A DNA stretch of 64,000 nucleotides, from the NCBI RefSeq assembly GCF_001854885.1, contig NZ_MDDV01000010.1:1-64000 (forward strand). Direction: 5' to 3'. This DNA comes from Ensifer sp. LCM 4579. GTDB taxonomy: Bacteria; Pseudomonadota; Alphaproteobacteria; Rhizobiales; Rhizobiaceae. Positions within the stretch are counted from its first letter, which is position 1. Every line of letters begins with the position of its first letter. The position numbers and the translations under genes were made by a program. Below, one piece after another: positions 53,163-61,657 of the stretch. Under the pieces are notes generated by a model that was given only the letters and a program-made list of their open reading frames with translations, was not told where the DNA came from and ran no database searches.

Positions 53163-54197
53163 TCAAGCGTCCGGGAGGATCCTTCCCTGCTCCGCTGAAG
53201 CAATCGCCCGGCCTTCGGCATCGAAGCGATGCGTGGCCCCGATCACCGGGGTAGCGTAGACGATCTCATCGGGCTCATAGCGGTGCTCACCAAAGAGGCG
53301 CACGGTGAGCGGGCCGACCTTTTCGGTTTCGAGATAGACGATGGTGTCCGCGCCGAGATGTTCGACATGGACGACCTTGCCCGTCCAGTCGCCACGCTCG
53401 CGCGAGAGGCCGATATGTTCGGGGCGGATGCCGACCGTCTTTGCCGACGCGTCGCCAAAGCGCTCGCCCTCGATGAAATTCATCTGCGGCGAGCCGATGA
53501 AGCCGGCGACGAAAAGGTTTGCGGGGCGGTTGTAGAGTTCCATCGGCGAGCCGACTTGTTCGATGCGGCCGGCACTCAGAACGACGATCTTGTCGGCAAG
53601 GGTCATCGCCTCGACCTGGTCGTGGGTGACATAGATCATCGTCGCCTTGAGGCTGCGATGCAGCCGGGCAATCTCCAGCCGGGTGTTGACGCGCAGCGCC
53701 GCGTCGAGATTCGAGAGCGGCTCGTCGAAGAGGAACAGTTTCGGCTCGCGCACGATCGCGCGGCCGATCGCCACGCGCTGGCGCTGGCCGCCGGAAAGCT
53801 CGGCCGGGCGCCGAGCGAGATAGGGCTCCAGCGACAGCATGCCGGCGGCCTTGGCGACCTTATCGTCGATCTCGGCTCTCGGTACGCCGGCCTGCTTCAG
53901 CCCGAGGCCCATATTGTCCTTCACCGTCAGGTGCGGATAGAGCGCATAGGACTGGAAGACCATGGCGATGCCGCGCTTGGCGGGCGCGACATGGCCGACC
54001 TCGTCGCCGTCGATCCGGACGCTGCCCGAGCTAGCGTCCTCGAGGCCGGCGATGGTGCGCAGGAGGGTCGATTTCCCGCAACCCGAGGGGCCGACGAAGA
54101 TGACGAACTCGCCGTCCTTCACTTCCAGGTCGATGCCCTTCAGCACCTCATGGCCGCCGAAGGCCTTGCGGATGGATTTCAGTTGCAATGATCCCAC
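53163..54197 (-). CDS. Sugar ABC transporter ATP-binding protein (MalK/UgpC-type)
   Basis: 344 residues: Walker [19 protein letters not shown], signature [15 protein letters not shown], Walker [14 protein letters not shown], and a C-terminal TOBE/OB regulatory domain (about residues 240-344). It is the last gene of the minus-strand amino-sugar operon, separated from the oxidoreductase gene by a repeat. It energises the two permeases at 55366-57164. Confidence 0.93.
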   Translation of the reverse strand: MGSLQLKSIRKAFGGHEVLKGIDLEVKDGEFVIFVGPSGCGKSTLLRTIAGLEDASSGSVRIDGDEVGHVAPAKRGIAMVFQSYALYPHLTVKDNMGLGLKQAGVPRAEIDDKVAKAAGMLSLEPYLARRPAELSGGQRQRVAIGRAIVREPKLFLFDEPLSNLDAALRVNTRLEIARLHRSLKATMIYVTHDQVEAMTLADKIVVLSAGRIEQVGSPMELYNRPANLFVAGFIGSPQMNFIEGERFGDASAKTVGIRPEHIGLSRERGDWTGKVVHVEHLGADTIVYLETEKVGPLTVRLFGEHRYEPDEIVYATPVIGATHRFDAEGRAIASAEQGRILPDA

Positions 54198-54216
54198 GTT
54201 TCGCCCCTCTTGGCTT

Positions 54217-54306
54217 AGAGCGGGATGCGCTCACATACTTTCGCGCGGCCGCTCTATCTGTTTTTGTTGCCGACGTCAGGTGATTCCACCTGACTGCAAA
54301 TGCTCT
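54217..54306 (-). repeat. RIME-like repeat, family B, copy 1 (inside the ABC operon)
   Basis: About 90 bp bounded by AGAGC/GCTCT-type ends, with a perfect internal dyad GTCAGGTG-ATTC-CACCTGAC (54276-54295). The reverse complement matches 63836-63935. It lies between the oxidoreductase and ATPase genes of one operon. The form resembles the rhizobial intergenic mosaic elements (RIME). Confidence 0.75.
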
Positions 54307-55369
54307 AAAGCTTGACCGGTCTGCCGGTGCGCACGCTTTCGTCCGCCGCCAGGCAGATTTTCAGCGACTGCACCGCATCGTCCATGTGCCGGTCGAGATC
54401 GATGTCTTCGCGGATGGCCCTGAGCACGAAGGCCTGCTCGCGATCGCAGAGTTCCTGGTGACCGGGCTCGCCCTCCATCCGCAGGTCCTCGTCGGGCCTG
54501 AGGAAACGGGCGTCCGGTCCGGTCGCGGCACTGTGCAGGCGGATGACGGCGGTCTTGGTATGCGTATCGATATCGTCGGACTTGGCGTTCTGGTCCATGA
54601 CGATCGACACCGAGCCGTTCGGCGAGATCACGTCCTTCACGAAGAAGGCGGTCTCGGAGATCATCGGGCCCCAGCCGGCCTCGTACCAGCCGACCGAACC
54701 GTCGTCGAAAATGACCTGCAGCTGGCCGTAATTGTACATGTCGGCGGCGATCTCGTCCGAAAGCCTCAGGCCCATGCCGCGCACCTCGACGGGTTTCGCG
54801 TCGGTGATCTGGCACATGACGTCCACATAGTGGACGCCGCAGTCGACGATCGGCGGCGTGGTCTGCATCAGCGACTTGTGCGTCGCCCAGGTCGCGCCGC
54901 TCGATTGCTGGTTCAGGTTCATGCGGAACACGTAGGGCGGTCCGAGCTTGCGCGCCTCGGCGATCAACCGCATCCAGGAGGGATGGTGCCGGAGGATGTA
55001 GCCGACGATCAGCTTGCGGCCATTGGCGCGGGCGCAGGCGACCACGCGTTCGGCATCGGCGACCGTGGTTGCCAGCGGCTTCTCGACGAAGACGTGGCAG
55101 CCGGCCTCCATCGCCGTCACCGCATAGGCCGCATGGCTGTCCGAATAGGTGTTGATCGAGCAGAGCTCCGGTCTGAATTCGAGAAGCGCTTCCGGGAAGG
55201 ACGTGCGGTACTCGTAGCCGGCCAAGGATCCCGGCAGCTCGCCCTTCGAGCGGTTGACGAGGCTGGCGATCTCGAAGCCGGGATTGGCGTGATAGGCAAG
55301 CGCATGGCTCAGGCCCATATTGCCGAGGCCGGCGACGAGGACGCGGATCGGGGTTGCGGAAGAGGTCAT
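54305..55369 (-). CDS. Gfo/Idh/MocA-family oxidoreductase
   Basis: 354 residues with an N-terminal Rossmann fold (VLVAGLGNMGLSHALAYHAN) and the conserved EKP (VFVEKPLATTVADAE). The C-terminal half is the substrate domain with CGVHYVDVMCQI. It probably oxidises, reduces or uses NAD for a step on a sugar or amino sugar. It overlaps the MalG-type permease gene by 4 bp, so it is translationally coupled to the transporter. Confidence 0.9.
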   Translation of the reverse strand: MTSSATPIRVLVAGLGNMGLSHALAYHANPGFEIASLVNRSKGELPGSLAGYEYRTSFPEALLEFRPELCSINTYSDSHAAYAVTAMEAGCHVFVEKPLATTVADAERVVACARANGRKLIVGYILRHHPSWMRLIAEARKLGPPYVFRMNLNQQSSGATWATHKSLMQTTPPIVDCGVHYVDVMCQITDAKPVEVRGMGLRLSDEIAADMYNYGQLQVIFDDGSVGWYEAGWGPMISETAFFVKDVISPNGSVSIVMDQNAKSDDIDTHTKTAVIRLHSAATGPDARFLRPDEDLRMEGEPGHQELCDREQAFVLRAIREDIDLDRHMDDAVQSLKICLAADESVRTGRPVKL

Positions 55370-56205
55370 TTGACTGCTCCTGCCGTGATGCCGCGGATCA
55401 ACTGCCGCGAGAAGATGACGTAGAGGACGAGCACCGGGAAGATCGCCAGCGACAGCGCCGAGAGCACGGCGTTCCAGTTGGTGACGAACTGGCCGATGAA
55501 GATCTGCGAGCCGAGCGTGATCGTCTTCGTCGATTCGGCCGGCGCGAGGATCAGCGGGAACCAGAGGTCGTTCCAGATCGGGATCATGGTGAAGACGGCG
55601 ACCGTCGCCATGGCCGGCCGTATCAGCGGCAGCACCAGCTGGAAGAAGATCGCATATTCGGAAAGCCCGTCTATACGCCCGGCATTCTTCAGGTCGTCGG
55701 AAACCGTGCGCATGAATTCCGACAGGATGAAGACCGCGAGCGGCAGGCCCTGCGCCGTATAGACGAGGATCAGCGCCGTCAGCGTGTTGACGAGGTTGGT
55801 CGCCACCATGCCCTGCAGGATCGCCACCGTGCCGAGCCGGATCGGGATCATGATGCCGAGCGCGAGATAGAGCCCCATCAGCGTATTGCCGCGGAAACGG
55901 TATTCCGACAGCGCGAAGGCGGCCATGGCGCCGAAGAGGAGCACCAGCGCGATCGAGACGACCGTGACGACGACGCTGTTCTGGAAATAGCCGATGAAAT
56001 CGCCCTGCTTCAGCACCGTCTCGTAGCCGATCAGGCTGAACGTCTCTGGCGTCGGTACCGCAAGGGGCTCGCGGAAGATCGCATTGCGGCTCTTGAACGA
56101 GTTGGCGATCGTCAGGAACACCGGAAAGAGCGCGACCAGCGTATAGGCGATCAGCGCGACGTGGACGGCGCCGGTGCGGGCGAGGGAGCTACGTGCTTTC
56201 GACAT
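55366..56205 (-). CDS. Carbohydrate ABC permease, MalG type
   Basis: 279 residues from ATG 56205; the longer frame reaching 56694 runs through the MalF-type gene. Six helices, with the EAA loop GLSEYAIFFQLVLPLIRPAMA. It partners the MalF-type permease 11 bp upstream. Confidence 0.92.
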   Translation of the reverse strand: MSKARSSLARTGAVHVALIAYTLVALFPVFLTIANSFKSRNAIFREPLAVPTPETFSLIGYETVLKQGDFIGYFQNSVVVTVVSIALVLLFGAMAAFALSEYRFRGNTLMGLYLALGIMIPIRLGTVAILQGMVATNLVNTLTALILVYTAQGLPLAVFILSEFMRTVSDDLKNAGRIDGLSEYAIFFQLVLPLIRPAMATVAVFTMIPIWNDLWFPLILAPAESTKTITLGSQIFIGQFVTNWNAVLSALSLAIFPVLVLYVIFSRQLIRGITAGAVK

Positions 56206-56216
56206 TCCGGTCCTCC

Positions 56217-57164
56217 TCAGAACTGATAGCGGCGCATGCGGCGCTGGATGACGAAGAGGTAGAGCGAGACGCCGGCGAGAATGATCAGGAACATCACCGT
56301 TGCGATCGTCGCGCCCATCGAGCGGTCGCCGAGCTGGAGCTGGAAACCGAAGAAGGTGCGGTAGAGCAGCGTGCCGAGAATGTCCGTTGATCCGTTGGGT
56401 CCGGCGAGCGCGCCCTGCACCGTGTAGATCAGGTCGAAGGCGTTGAAGTTGCCGACGAAGGTGAGGATGGAGACGATGCCGATCGCCGGCAGGATCAAGG
56501 GCAGCTTGATCTTCCAGAACTGGCTCCAGCCGGTAACGCCGTCGAGCTCGGCCGCCTCGATCACCTCGTCGGGAATGTTGAGCAGCGCCGCATAGATCAG
56601 CATCATCGGTATGCCGATATATTGCCAGACCGAGATCAGCGAAACGGCGATCAGCGCCGAATCGGGCCGGCCCAGCCAGGGAGCGAACAGCCATTTGAGG
56701 CCGACGAGATCCATGAGATAGGGGGCGACGCCCCAGATTGGCGAGAGGATCAGTTTCCAGATGAAGCCGACGATGACGAAGGACAAAAGCGTCGGCAGGA
56801 AGATCGCGGTGCGGTAAAAGGCGCTGAAGCGCAGCTTCGGCACCGACAGCATGGCGGCGAGCGCAATGCCGATCGGGTTCTGCACGGCCATGTGGATCAG
56901 GAAGAAGATGACGTTGTTCCGGAGCGCGTTCCAGAAATCCGCGGCCCAGCGCGGGTCGCCGAAGAGCACGTTGAAATTGCCGAGGCCCACGAAGGTATAT
57001 TCCCCGTCGACCGTGTTGAAGAAGGACTGGCGCAGCGTCTCAATGAGCGGCAGGATCATCACCGCCGTGTAGATGAGAAGCGCCGGCGTGAGGAAGACGA
57101 GGATGTGCCAGCGCCGCGGGCGCTTCAACTCACCGACATCCATCATGATCTCGCGTTTGTTCAT
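56217..57164 (-). CDS. Carbohydrate ABC permease, MalF type
   Basis: 315 residues from ATG 57164 (GAGG just upstream); ATG 57146 is an alternative. Six helices, with the EAA motif AAELDGVTGWSQFWKIKLPLILPAI. It forms the inner-membrane channel with the MalG-type permease. A 247-bp gap with a strong hairpin separates it from the binding-protein gene. Confidence 0.91.
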   Translation of the reverse strand: MNKREIMMDVGELKRPRRWHILVFLTPALLIYTAVMILPLIETLRQSFFNTVDGEYTFVGLGNFNVLFGDPRWAADFWNALRNNVIFFLIHMAVQNPIGIALAAMLSVPKLRFSAFYRTAIFLPTLLSFVIVGFIWKLILSPIWGVAPYLMDLVGLKWLFAPWLGRPDSALIAVSLISVWQYIGIPMMLIYAALLNIPDEVIEAAELDGVTGWSQFWKIKLPLILPAIGIVSILTFVGNFNAFDLIYTVQGALAGPNGSTDILGTLLYRTFFGFQLQLGDRSMGATIATVMFLIILAGVSLYLFVIQRRMRRYQF

Positions 57165-57383
57165 CGGCCTCTGGCCCGTTCTAACCGGCTTGCGCGTGGC
57201 GCAGCCTCGATGTCGTTCGAAATGGGCGCATTCGTCCGCGCCTCGTCCATGGCGCCGCCGCGGCTTGGAAATGCCGGCCATGCCGCATTCCTGTCCGCTC
57301 AAGTCCGGCCCTGCCGGATATCTCGATACCGATGGCGGCGTCGCTCACCGAGCGAAAATCCGTGCTCGCGCGGGAGCGAAAGC

Positions 57384-57403
57384 GGGGCGCGAAGCCGCGC
57401 CCC
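57384..57403 (-). promoter_or_regulatory. REP-like hairpin after the binding-protein gene
   Basis: A perfect 8-bp GC stem (GGGGCGCG with CGCGCCCC) and 4-base loop begin 8 bp after the stop of the solute-binding gene. There is no T-run. In sugar operons such hairpins protect the binding-protein mRNA and reduce permease expression. Confidence 0.6.
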
Positions 57404-57411
57404 CTTCGGGC

Positions 57412-58671
57412 TTACTTTGCCGGCTTATACCAGCTTTCAAGCCCTTCCTGCAGCTTCTTGGCCGCCTCTTCCGGCGTCTCGGTGCCGTTGATGACGTTTG
57501 CCGACGCCACCCAGGTCTCGTTCTCGAGGTTAGGAGTGCCGCGCGAGAGGATCTGATAGGTCGAGCGAATGGTTGACTTGCACTTCTCGCGCCAGGAGAC
57601 GAATTCCTGGGCGAGCGGATCGCTCATCTTCACCGCAGTCGAGTTCAGGCTGAAGAAGCCCGGCAGGGCATTGGCGTAGATGTCCGCGAATTCCGGCGAG
57701 GCGACCCAGGTGAGGAAGGTCTTGGCGGCGTCCGCATTCGGGCTCTTGGCATTGAGGCCGATGCCGATGTCGTTGTGGTCGGAGATGTAGCAGGTGTCGC
57801 CGGCATTCTTCACCGGCGGCGGGAAGGCACCCATCTTGAAGTCTGCCTGTGCGTTGAAACCGGAAATTTCCCAGGACCCGGCCGGATAGATCGCGGCGCG
57901 CCCGAGCGTGAAGAGATTCTGGCTGTCCGGATAGGTCTGCGCCTCGAAGCCGTCGCCGAGATAGTCCTTCCACTTGGCGAGCACGCGATAGGGCTCGACC
58001 CAGGGCTCGTCGGTGAGCTTCTGCTCGCCCTTGATCAGCGCCAGACGACCTTCCTCGCCCTTCCAGTAGTTCGGGCCGATATTCTGGTAGCCCATGGTCG
58101 CGGCTTCCCAGAGATCCTTGGTGCCCATCGCCATCGGGATATAGTTGCCGTCCTCCTTGATCTTGTCGAGCACGGCGAAGAATTCCGCCTCGGTCGTCGG
58201 CACCGTGAGGCCGAGTTGATCGAAGGCATCCTTGTTGTAGATGAAGCCGTGGATGACCGAGGCCATCGGAACGCAGAAGGTCGTCTTGCCGTCGTCGGTC
58301 GTCCAGGCGGACTTGGCGACGTCGGAGAAGTTCTCCATGCCGGCGAGGCCGGTCAGGTCGGCGAGGTGCTTCTTGTTGTAGAGCTCGAGCGATGCGTCGA
58401 ATGGGCGGCAGGTGATGAGATCGCCCGCCGATCCGGCGTCGAGTTTGGCATTGAGGGCGGCGTTATACTCGGTCGGGGCGGAAGGCGAAAAGACGACCTT
58501 GATACCGGGGTTCTTCGCCTCGAAGGCCGGAATCAGCTTCTCCTGCCAGATCGCCAGGTCGTCATTGCGCCAGCTCTCGATGGTCAGCGTTGTGTCCTCA
58601 GCCTGCGCAAGCCCGGCGGAGCCGAGAATGCTCGATGCAAGCAGCAGGCCTTTCATTGTCGTGCGGGTCAT
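57412..58671 (-). CDS. Sugar ABC transporter solute-binding protein
   Basis: 419 residues with a signal peptide (MTRTTMKGLLLASSILGSAG, cleaved near AQAE). Extracellular solute-binding family 1 layout, for example AALNAKLDAGSAGDLITCRP, and AKTFLTWVASPEFADIYANALPG near the C-terminus. It captures the sugar in the periplasm. The linked MurQ, NagA and deaminase genes suggest GlcNAc- or MurNAc-containing sugars; the precise ligand is inference. Confidence 0.92.
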   Translation of the reverse strand: MTRTTMKGLLLASSILGSAGLAQAEDTTLTIESWRNDDLAIWQEKLIPAFEAKNPGIKVVFSPSAPTEYNAALNAKLDAGSAGDLITCRPFDASLELYNKKHLADLTGLAGMENFSDVAKSAWTTDDGKTTFCVPMASVIHGFIYNKDAFDQLGLTVPTTEAEFFAVLDKIKEDGNYIPMAMGTKDLWEAATMGYQNIGPNYWKGEEGRLALIKGEQKLTDEPWVEPYRVLAKWKDYLGDGFEAQTYPDSQNLFTLGRAAIYPAGSWEISGFNAQADFKMGAFPPPVKNAGDTCYISDHNDIGIGLNAKSPNADAAKTFLTWVASPEFADIYANALPGFFSLNSTAVKMSDPLAQEFVSWREKCKSTIRSTYQILSRGTPNLENETWVASANVINGTETPEEAAKKLQEGLESWYKPAK

Positions 58672-58724
58672 TCAGGTTCTCCCTCTTATAGGCGCCGTCG
58701 CGGGCGCGGTTTTGGATCCCAGTT

Positions 58725-59624
58725 TCACGTCTGCGAGACGACCGCGATCGCCTTGCGCAAATTCTGATCGGCCGTCGCGAGTGCCGCTTCGGCTTGCTCC
58801 ATGTTCTTCGCCCCGGAGCCAAGCAGGATCGCCAGCTTCACCGAGCCGGAGGCGGCGTCGACCAGCCGTCCCGCCTCGTCGGCGCTGACGCCGGTGATAT
58901 CGGAGACGATCCGGATGGCGCGGCCGCGCAGCTTGATATTGTCGGCGCGCAGATTGACCATGTGTCCGTCGAGCACATGGCCGAGACGGATGCCGACAAG
59001 CGTCGAAAACATGTTGAGGGCGATCTTCTGTGCCGTGCCGGCGCCCATGCGCGTCGAACCGGAGACGACCTCCGGCGGCGTCTGCAACAGGATCGAGACA
59101 TCGGCGGTTTCGAATAAGGGGGCGCCGCTGTTATTGGCGACCGCGACGACCTTGGCACCGCACTTCCGCGCCTCGTCCGCGGCGGCGAGCGCATAAGGGG
59201 TCGATCCGCTGGCGGAAATGGATATCAGGCAATCGCCGGCCGAAATGCCGGTCGCGCGGACATCGCGGCGTGCCAGCTCCGTGTCATCCTCATAGCCGCC
59301 GGCGAGATCGCCGAGGCTGGCGGTGCCGCCGGCAAGGAGGATGACGATCTGGTCCTTGGCTATGCCATAAGTCCCCGGCAGTTCCAGCGCATCGGCCATG
59401 GCCATCAGTCCTGAACTTCCCGCACCCGCATAGGCGAGCCGCCCGCCGGCGGAAAGCGCATCGGCAGCCAGCGCAGCCGCGGCTGCGATGGGCTCAAACG
59501 CCTCCTCGACGGCTTTCGCCGCCGCCTGCTGCCCGTCGGCGAGCAGGCGAAGCGCAAGTACCGGATGCATCAGGTCCAGATCCTTGGCCTTGTCGTCGCG
59601 CTCTTCGGTCTTCGCTGCCGGCAT
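58725..59624 (-). CDS. murQ: N-acetylmuramic acid 6-phosphate etherase (MurQ-like)
   Basis: 299 residues from ATG 59624, with GGAG upstream. The SIS domain shows YAGAGSSGLMAMADALELPGTYG and the phosphosugar-site SISASGSTPYA. The two catalytic glutamates of MurQ appear conserved as E81 (DALELP) and E112 (GYEDDTE). The enzyme removes D-lactate from MurNAc-6-P to give GlcNAc-6-P, the NagA substrate. It is the first gene of the minus-strand operon, divergent from the kinase. Confidence 0.9.
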   Translation of the reverse strand: MPAAKTEERDDKAKDLDLMHPVLALRLLADGQQAAAKAVEEAFEPIAAAAALAADALSAGGRLAYAGAGSSGLMAMADALELPGTYGIAKDQIVILLAGGTASLGDLAGGYEDDTELARRDVRATGISAGDCLISISASGSTPYALAAADEARKCGAKVVAVANNSGAPLFETADVSILLQTPPEVVSGSTRMGAGTAQKIALNMFSTLVGIRLGHVLDGHMVNLRADNIKLRGRAIRIVSDITGVSADEAGRLVDAASGSVKLAILLGSGAKNMEQAEAALATADQNLRKAIAVVSQT

Positions 59625-59650
59625 CGTTTTGTTCTCCTCTTCCCGAATTA

Positions 59651-59668
59651 ATGCCAAAAAAATACCAA
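59651..59668 (-). promoter_or_regulatory. Operator-like site before murQ
   Basis: On the minus strand TTGGTATTTTTTTGGCAT, matching the site before the divergent kinase gene at 16 of 18 positions. Likely target of the GntR regulator at 60704. Confidence 0.6.
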
Positions 59669-59784
59669 TTGTCTAGCAGAAAATTTAACTTTTACCCCAT
59701 CAGGGCGTGGCGCACAGAAAAAAGCCGTGCAAAAGCAACGCATTGCGCCGAAATTCAGACTTGGCTCGAAATCGTGCTTGGTTA

Positions 59785-59802
59785 ATGGTATTTTTTTGGT
59801 AT
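59785..59802 (+). promoter_or_regulatory. Operator-like site before the sugar kinase
   Basis: ATGGTATTTTTTTGGTAT, a mirror-oriented copy of the site before murQ. It is 20 bp before the kinase ATG and just ahead of its GGAGG ribosome site. The GGTAT repeat spacing of ~11 bp fits one DNA turn. Confidence 0.6.
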
Positions 59803-59822
59803 CTTTAGGTCCGGAGGTGCCC

Positions 59823-60707
59823 ATGACATCCTATCTCATCGGAATCGACGGCGGCGGAACCAGCTGCCGGGCGGCGGTTGCAGGCCCGGACGGCCGTATT
59901 CTCGGCCGCGGAAAGTCCGGTGCCGCCAATATTCTCACCGATCCGGAAACGGCGCTGCAAAATATTGCCGGAGCGGCGCGTGCAGCTTTCGAAGACGCCG
60001 GCCTCGATCCGGCTGGAATCGCTGCGGCGCGGGCGATCGTCGGCGTCGCGGGGCACAATGTCGGCGACGCCGTCCACTACGTGAAGCGGCGGCTGCCCTT
60101 CGCGCAGGCCGATATCGAATCCGACGGGCTGATCGCGCTGCAGGGCGCGCTCGGCGACGGCGACGGTGCCGTCGCGATCCTCGGTACCGGCACGATCTAC
60201 ATCGCGCGCCGGGGCGAAGTGGTTGGCTATATCGGCGGCTGGGGCTTCACGATCGGCGACCACGGCAGCGGCGCCCGGATCGGCCACGCGCTTCTGCAGG
60301 AGACCCTGCTCGCCTATGACGGCATCCATGCGGCGTCGCCGGTCACGGACTCCGTGCTCCTGGAATTCAACAACGATCCCCGAGATGTGGTCGATTTCGC
60401 GCGGCTCGCCAAGCCCGGCGAATTCGGCCGCTATGCCCCGCGTGTCTTCGATTTTGCGGGAAGCGGCGATCCGGTCGCGACACGCCTGTTGAAGGCGGCC
60501 GCGACGACGGTGGATGAGGCGCTCGACGTCGTGGTCGCGAGAGGGGCGCAGACGATCTGCCTGCTCGGCGGGCTTGCTTCCCTCTATCGTCCCTGGCTCG
60601 CCGAGCGGCACCAGCCGCTCTTCGTGGAAGCCGAGGCTGACGCGCTGACCGGCGCCGTCGCGCTCGCGGCGCAGCGTTTCGGCACGCGGCCGGAGATCGT
60701 CGCATGA
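59823..60707 (+). CDS. BadF/BadG-family sugar kinase (N-acetylglucosamine kinase-like)
   Basis: 294 residues from ATG 59823 with GGAGG directly upstream. The ASKHA ATPase fold shows phosphate-1 IGIDGGGTSCRAAV, the AILGTGTIYI phosphate-2 loop and GGWGFTIGDHGSGARIG. It likely phosphorylates GlcNAc or MurNAc after import, giving the substrates of NagA or MurQ. It overlaps the GntR gene by 4 bp. Confidence 0.9.
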   Translation: MTSYLIGIDGGGTSCRAAVAGPDGRILGRGKSGAANILTDPETALQNIAGAARAAFEDAGLDPAGIAAARAIVGVAGHNVGDAVHYVKRRLPFAQADIESDGLIALQGALGDGDGAVAILGTGTIYIARRGEVVGYIGGWGFTIGDHGSGARIGHALLQETLLAYDGIHAASPVTDSVLLEFNNDPRDVVDFARLAKPGEFGRYAPRVFDFAGSGDPVATRLLKAAATTVDEALDVVVARGAQTICLLGGLASLYRPWLAERHQPLFVEAEADALTGAVALAAQRFGTRPEIVA

Positions 60708-61468
60708 GCCACGCGCTAGCCGCCATACTGCCGCTCGAAGGCCTGGTATCGGGAGGTGCGGGCCCGCTCTATCTCAAGCTCCGGCAGTCGCTCGAAGAAG
60801 CGATCCTGTCGGGCAAGCTCAGTCACGGCGATGCTTTGCCGCCCGAGAGGGATCTCGCCGAATACGCCAATGTCAGCCGCGTGACCGTGCGCAAGGCGGT
60901 CGACGACCTCGTGCGTGATGGTCTCCTGGTGCGCCGCCACGGCTCCGGAACCTTCGTCGTGCGACCGGTGTCGCGCGTCGAGCAGTCGCTCTCGCGCCTC
61001 ACCTCCTTCACCGAGGACATGGCGCGTCGCGGCCTCAATACCCGGGCCGAGTGGCTGGAACGGGGGCTCTTCCATCCTTCGCCCGACGAGATGATGACAC
61101 TCGGCCTCCCGGCGGACGCGCTGGTCGCCCGCCTCGGTCGCCTGCGTATCGCCGACGACCTGCCGCTCGCGATCGAGCGCGCCTGCGTTTCGGCGGAATT
61201 CGTGCCCGACCCGCTCTCCGTCGCCTCGTCGCTCTACGCCGTGCTCGAAAAGGTCAATGCAAGGCCCGTGCGCGCCGTGCAGCGCATCTCCGCCTGCAAC
61301 ATCAAGGACCCGGATGCTTCGATGCTCGGCGTCGCCGTCGGCTCGGCCGGGCTCTCCATTGAGCGGGTCTCCTATCTCTCTTCGGGGCGGGTCGTGGAAT
61401 TTACCCGATCGCTCTATCGAGGCGACGCCTATGATTTTGTCGCGGAGTTGACGATCCCGGAAAGCTGA
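60704..61468 (+). CDS. GntR/HutC-family regulator with UTRA domain
   Basis: 254 residues, ATG overlapping the kinase stop. N-terminal winged helix (LPPERDLAEYANVSRVTVRKAVDDLVRDGLLVRRHGSGTFV) and C-terminal UTRA ligand domain ending DAYDFVAELTIPES. Relatives NagR/DasR sense GlcN-6-P or GlcNAc-6-P. It is the probable local repressor of both divergent operons. Confidence 0.92.
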   Translation: MSHALAAILPLEGLVSGGAGPLYLKLRQSLEEAILSGKLSHGDALPPERDLAEYANVSRVTVRKAVDDLVRDGLLVRRHGSGTFVVRPVSRVEQSLSRLTSFTEDMARRGLNTRAEWLERGLFHPSPDEMMTLGLPADALVARLGRLRIADDLPLAIERACVSAEFVPDPLSVASSLYAVLEKVNARPVRAVQRISACNIKDPDASMLGVAVGSAGLSIERVSYLSSGRVVEFTRSLYRGDAYDFVAELTIPES

Positions 61469-61479
61469 CCGGCGCCGAA

Positions 61480-61523
61480 GCGGGATGAGGAAAAGCGTGA
61501 GCGGTTTTCCGCCTGCATCCCGC
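61480..61523 (+). repeat. Palindromic repeat, family C
   Basis: GCGGGATG-A-GGAAAA pairs with TTTTCC-GCCTG-CATCCCGC around a short loop. It is followed directly by a family A repeat inside the plus-strand amino-sugar operon. Similar GCGGGATG...CATCCCGC palindromes are common in rhizobial genomes. Confidence 0.65.
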
Positions 61524-61532
61524 GCTGAACAT

Positions 61533-61637
61533 ACAGCGCCGCGCGTCTTTTCAGACGCGCAAAGGTCGCTGTAACGCTTTGAATCTGCGCATCGAGCTTT
61601 CCGAAAATCGGGTACGATTTTCGGGCCGATGCGGTAG
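61533..61637 (+). repeat. Rhizobial intergenic mosaic repeat, family A, copy 3 (best preserved)
   Basis: The 5' module has the dyad GCGCGTCT-TTTC-AGACGCGC. The 3' module has CCGAAAATCG-GGTA-CGATTTTCGG, a perfect 10-bp dyad. It separates the GntR gene from the SIS-domain gene and leaves only 20 bp to the next start. Confidence 0.8.
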
Positions 61638-61657
61638 CCAAGGAAAGGACTTTGATC

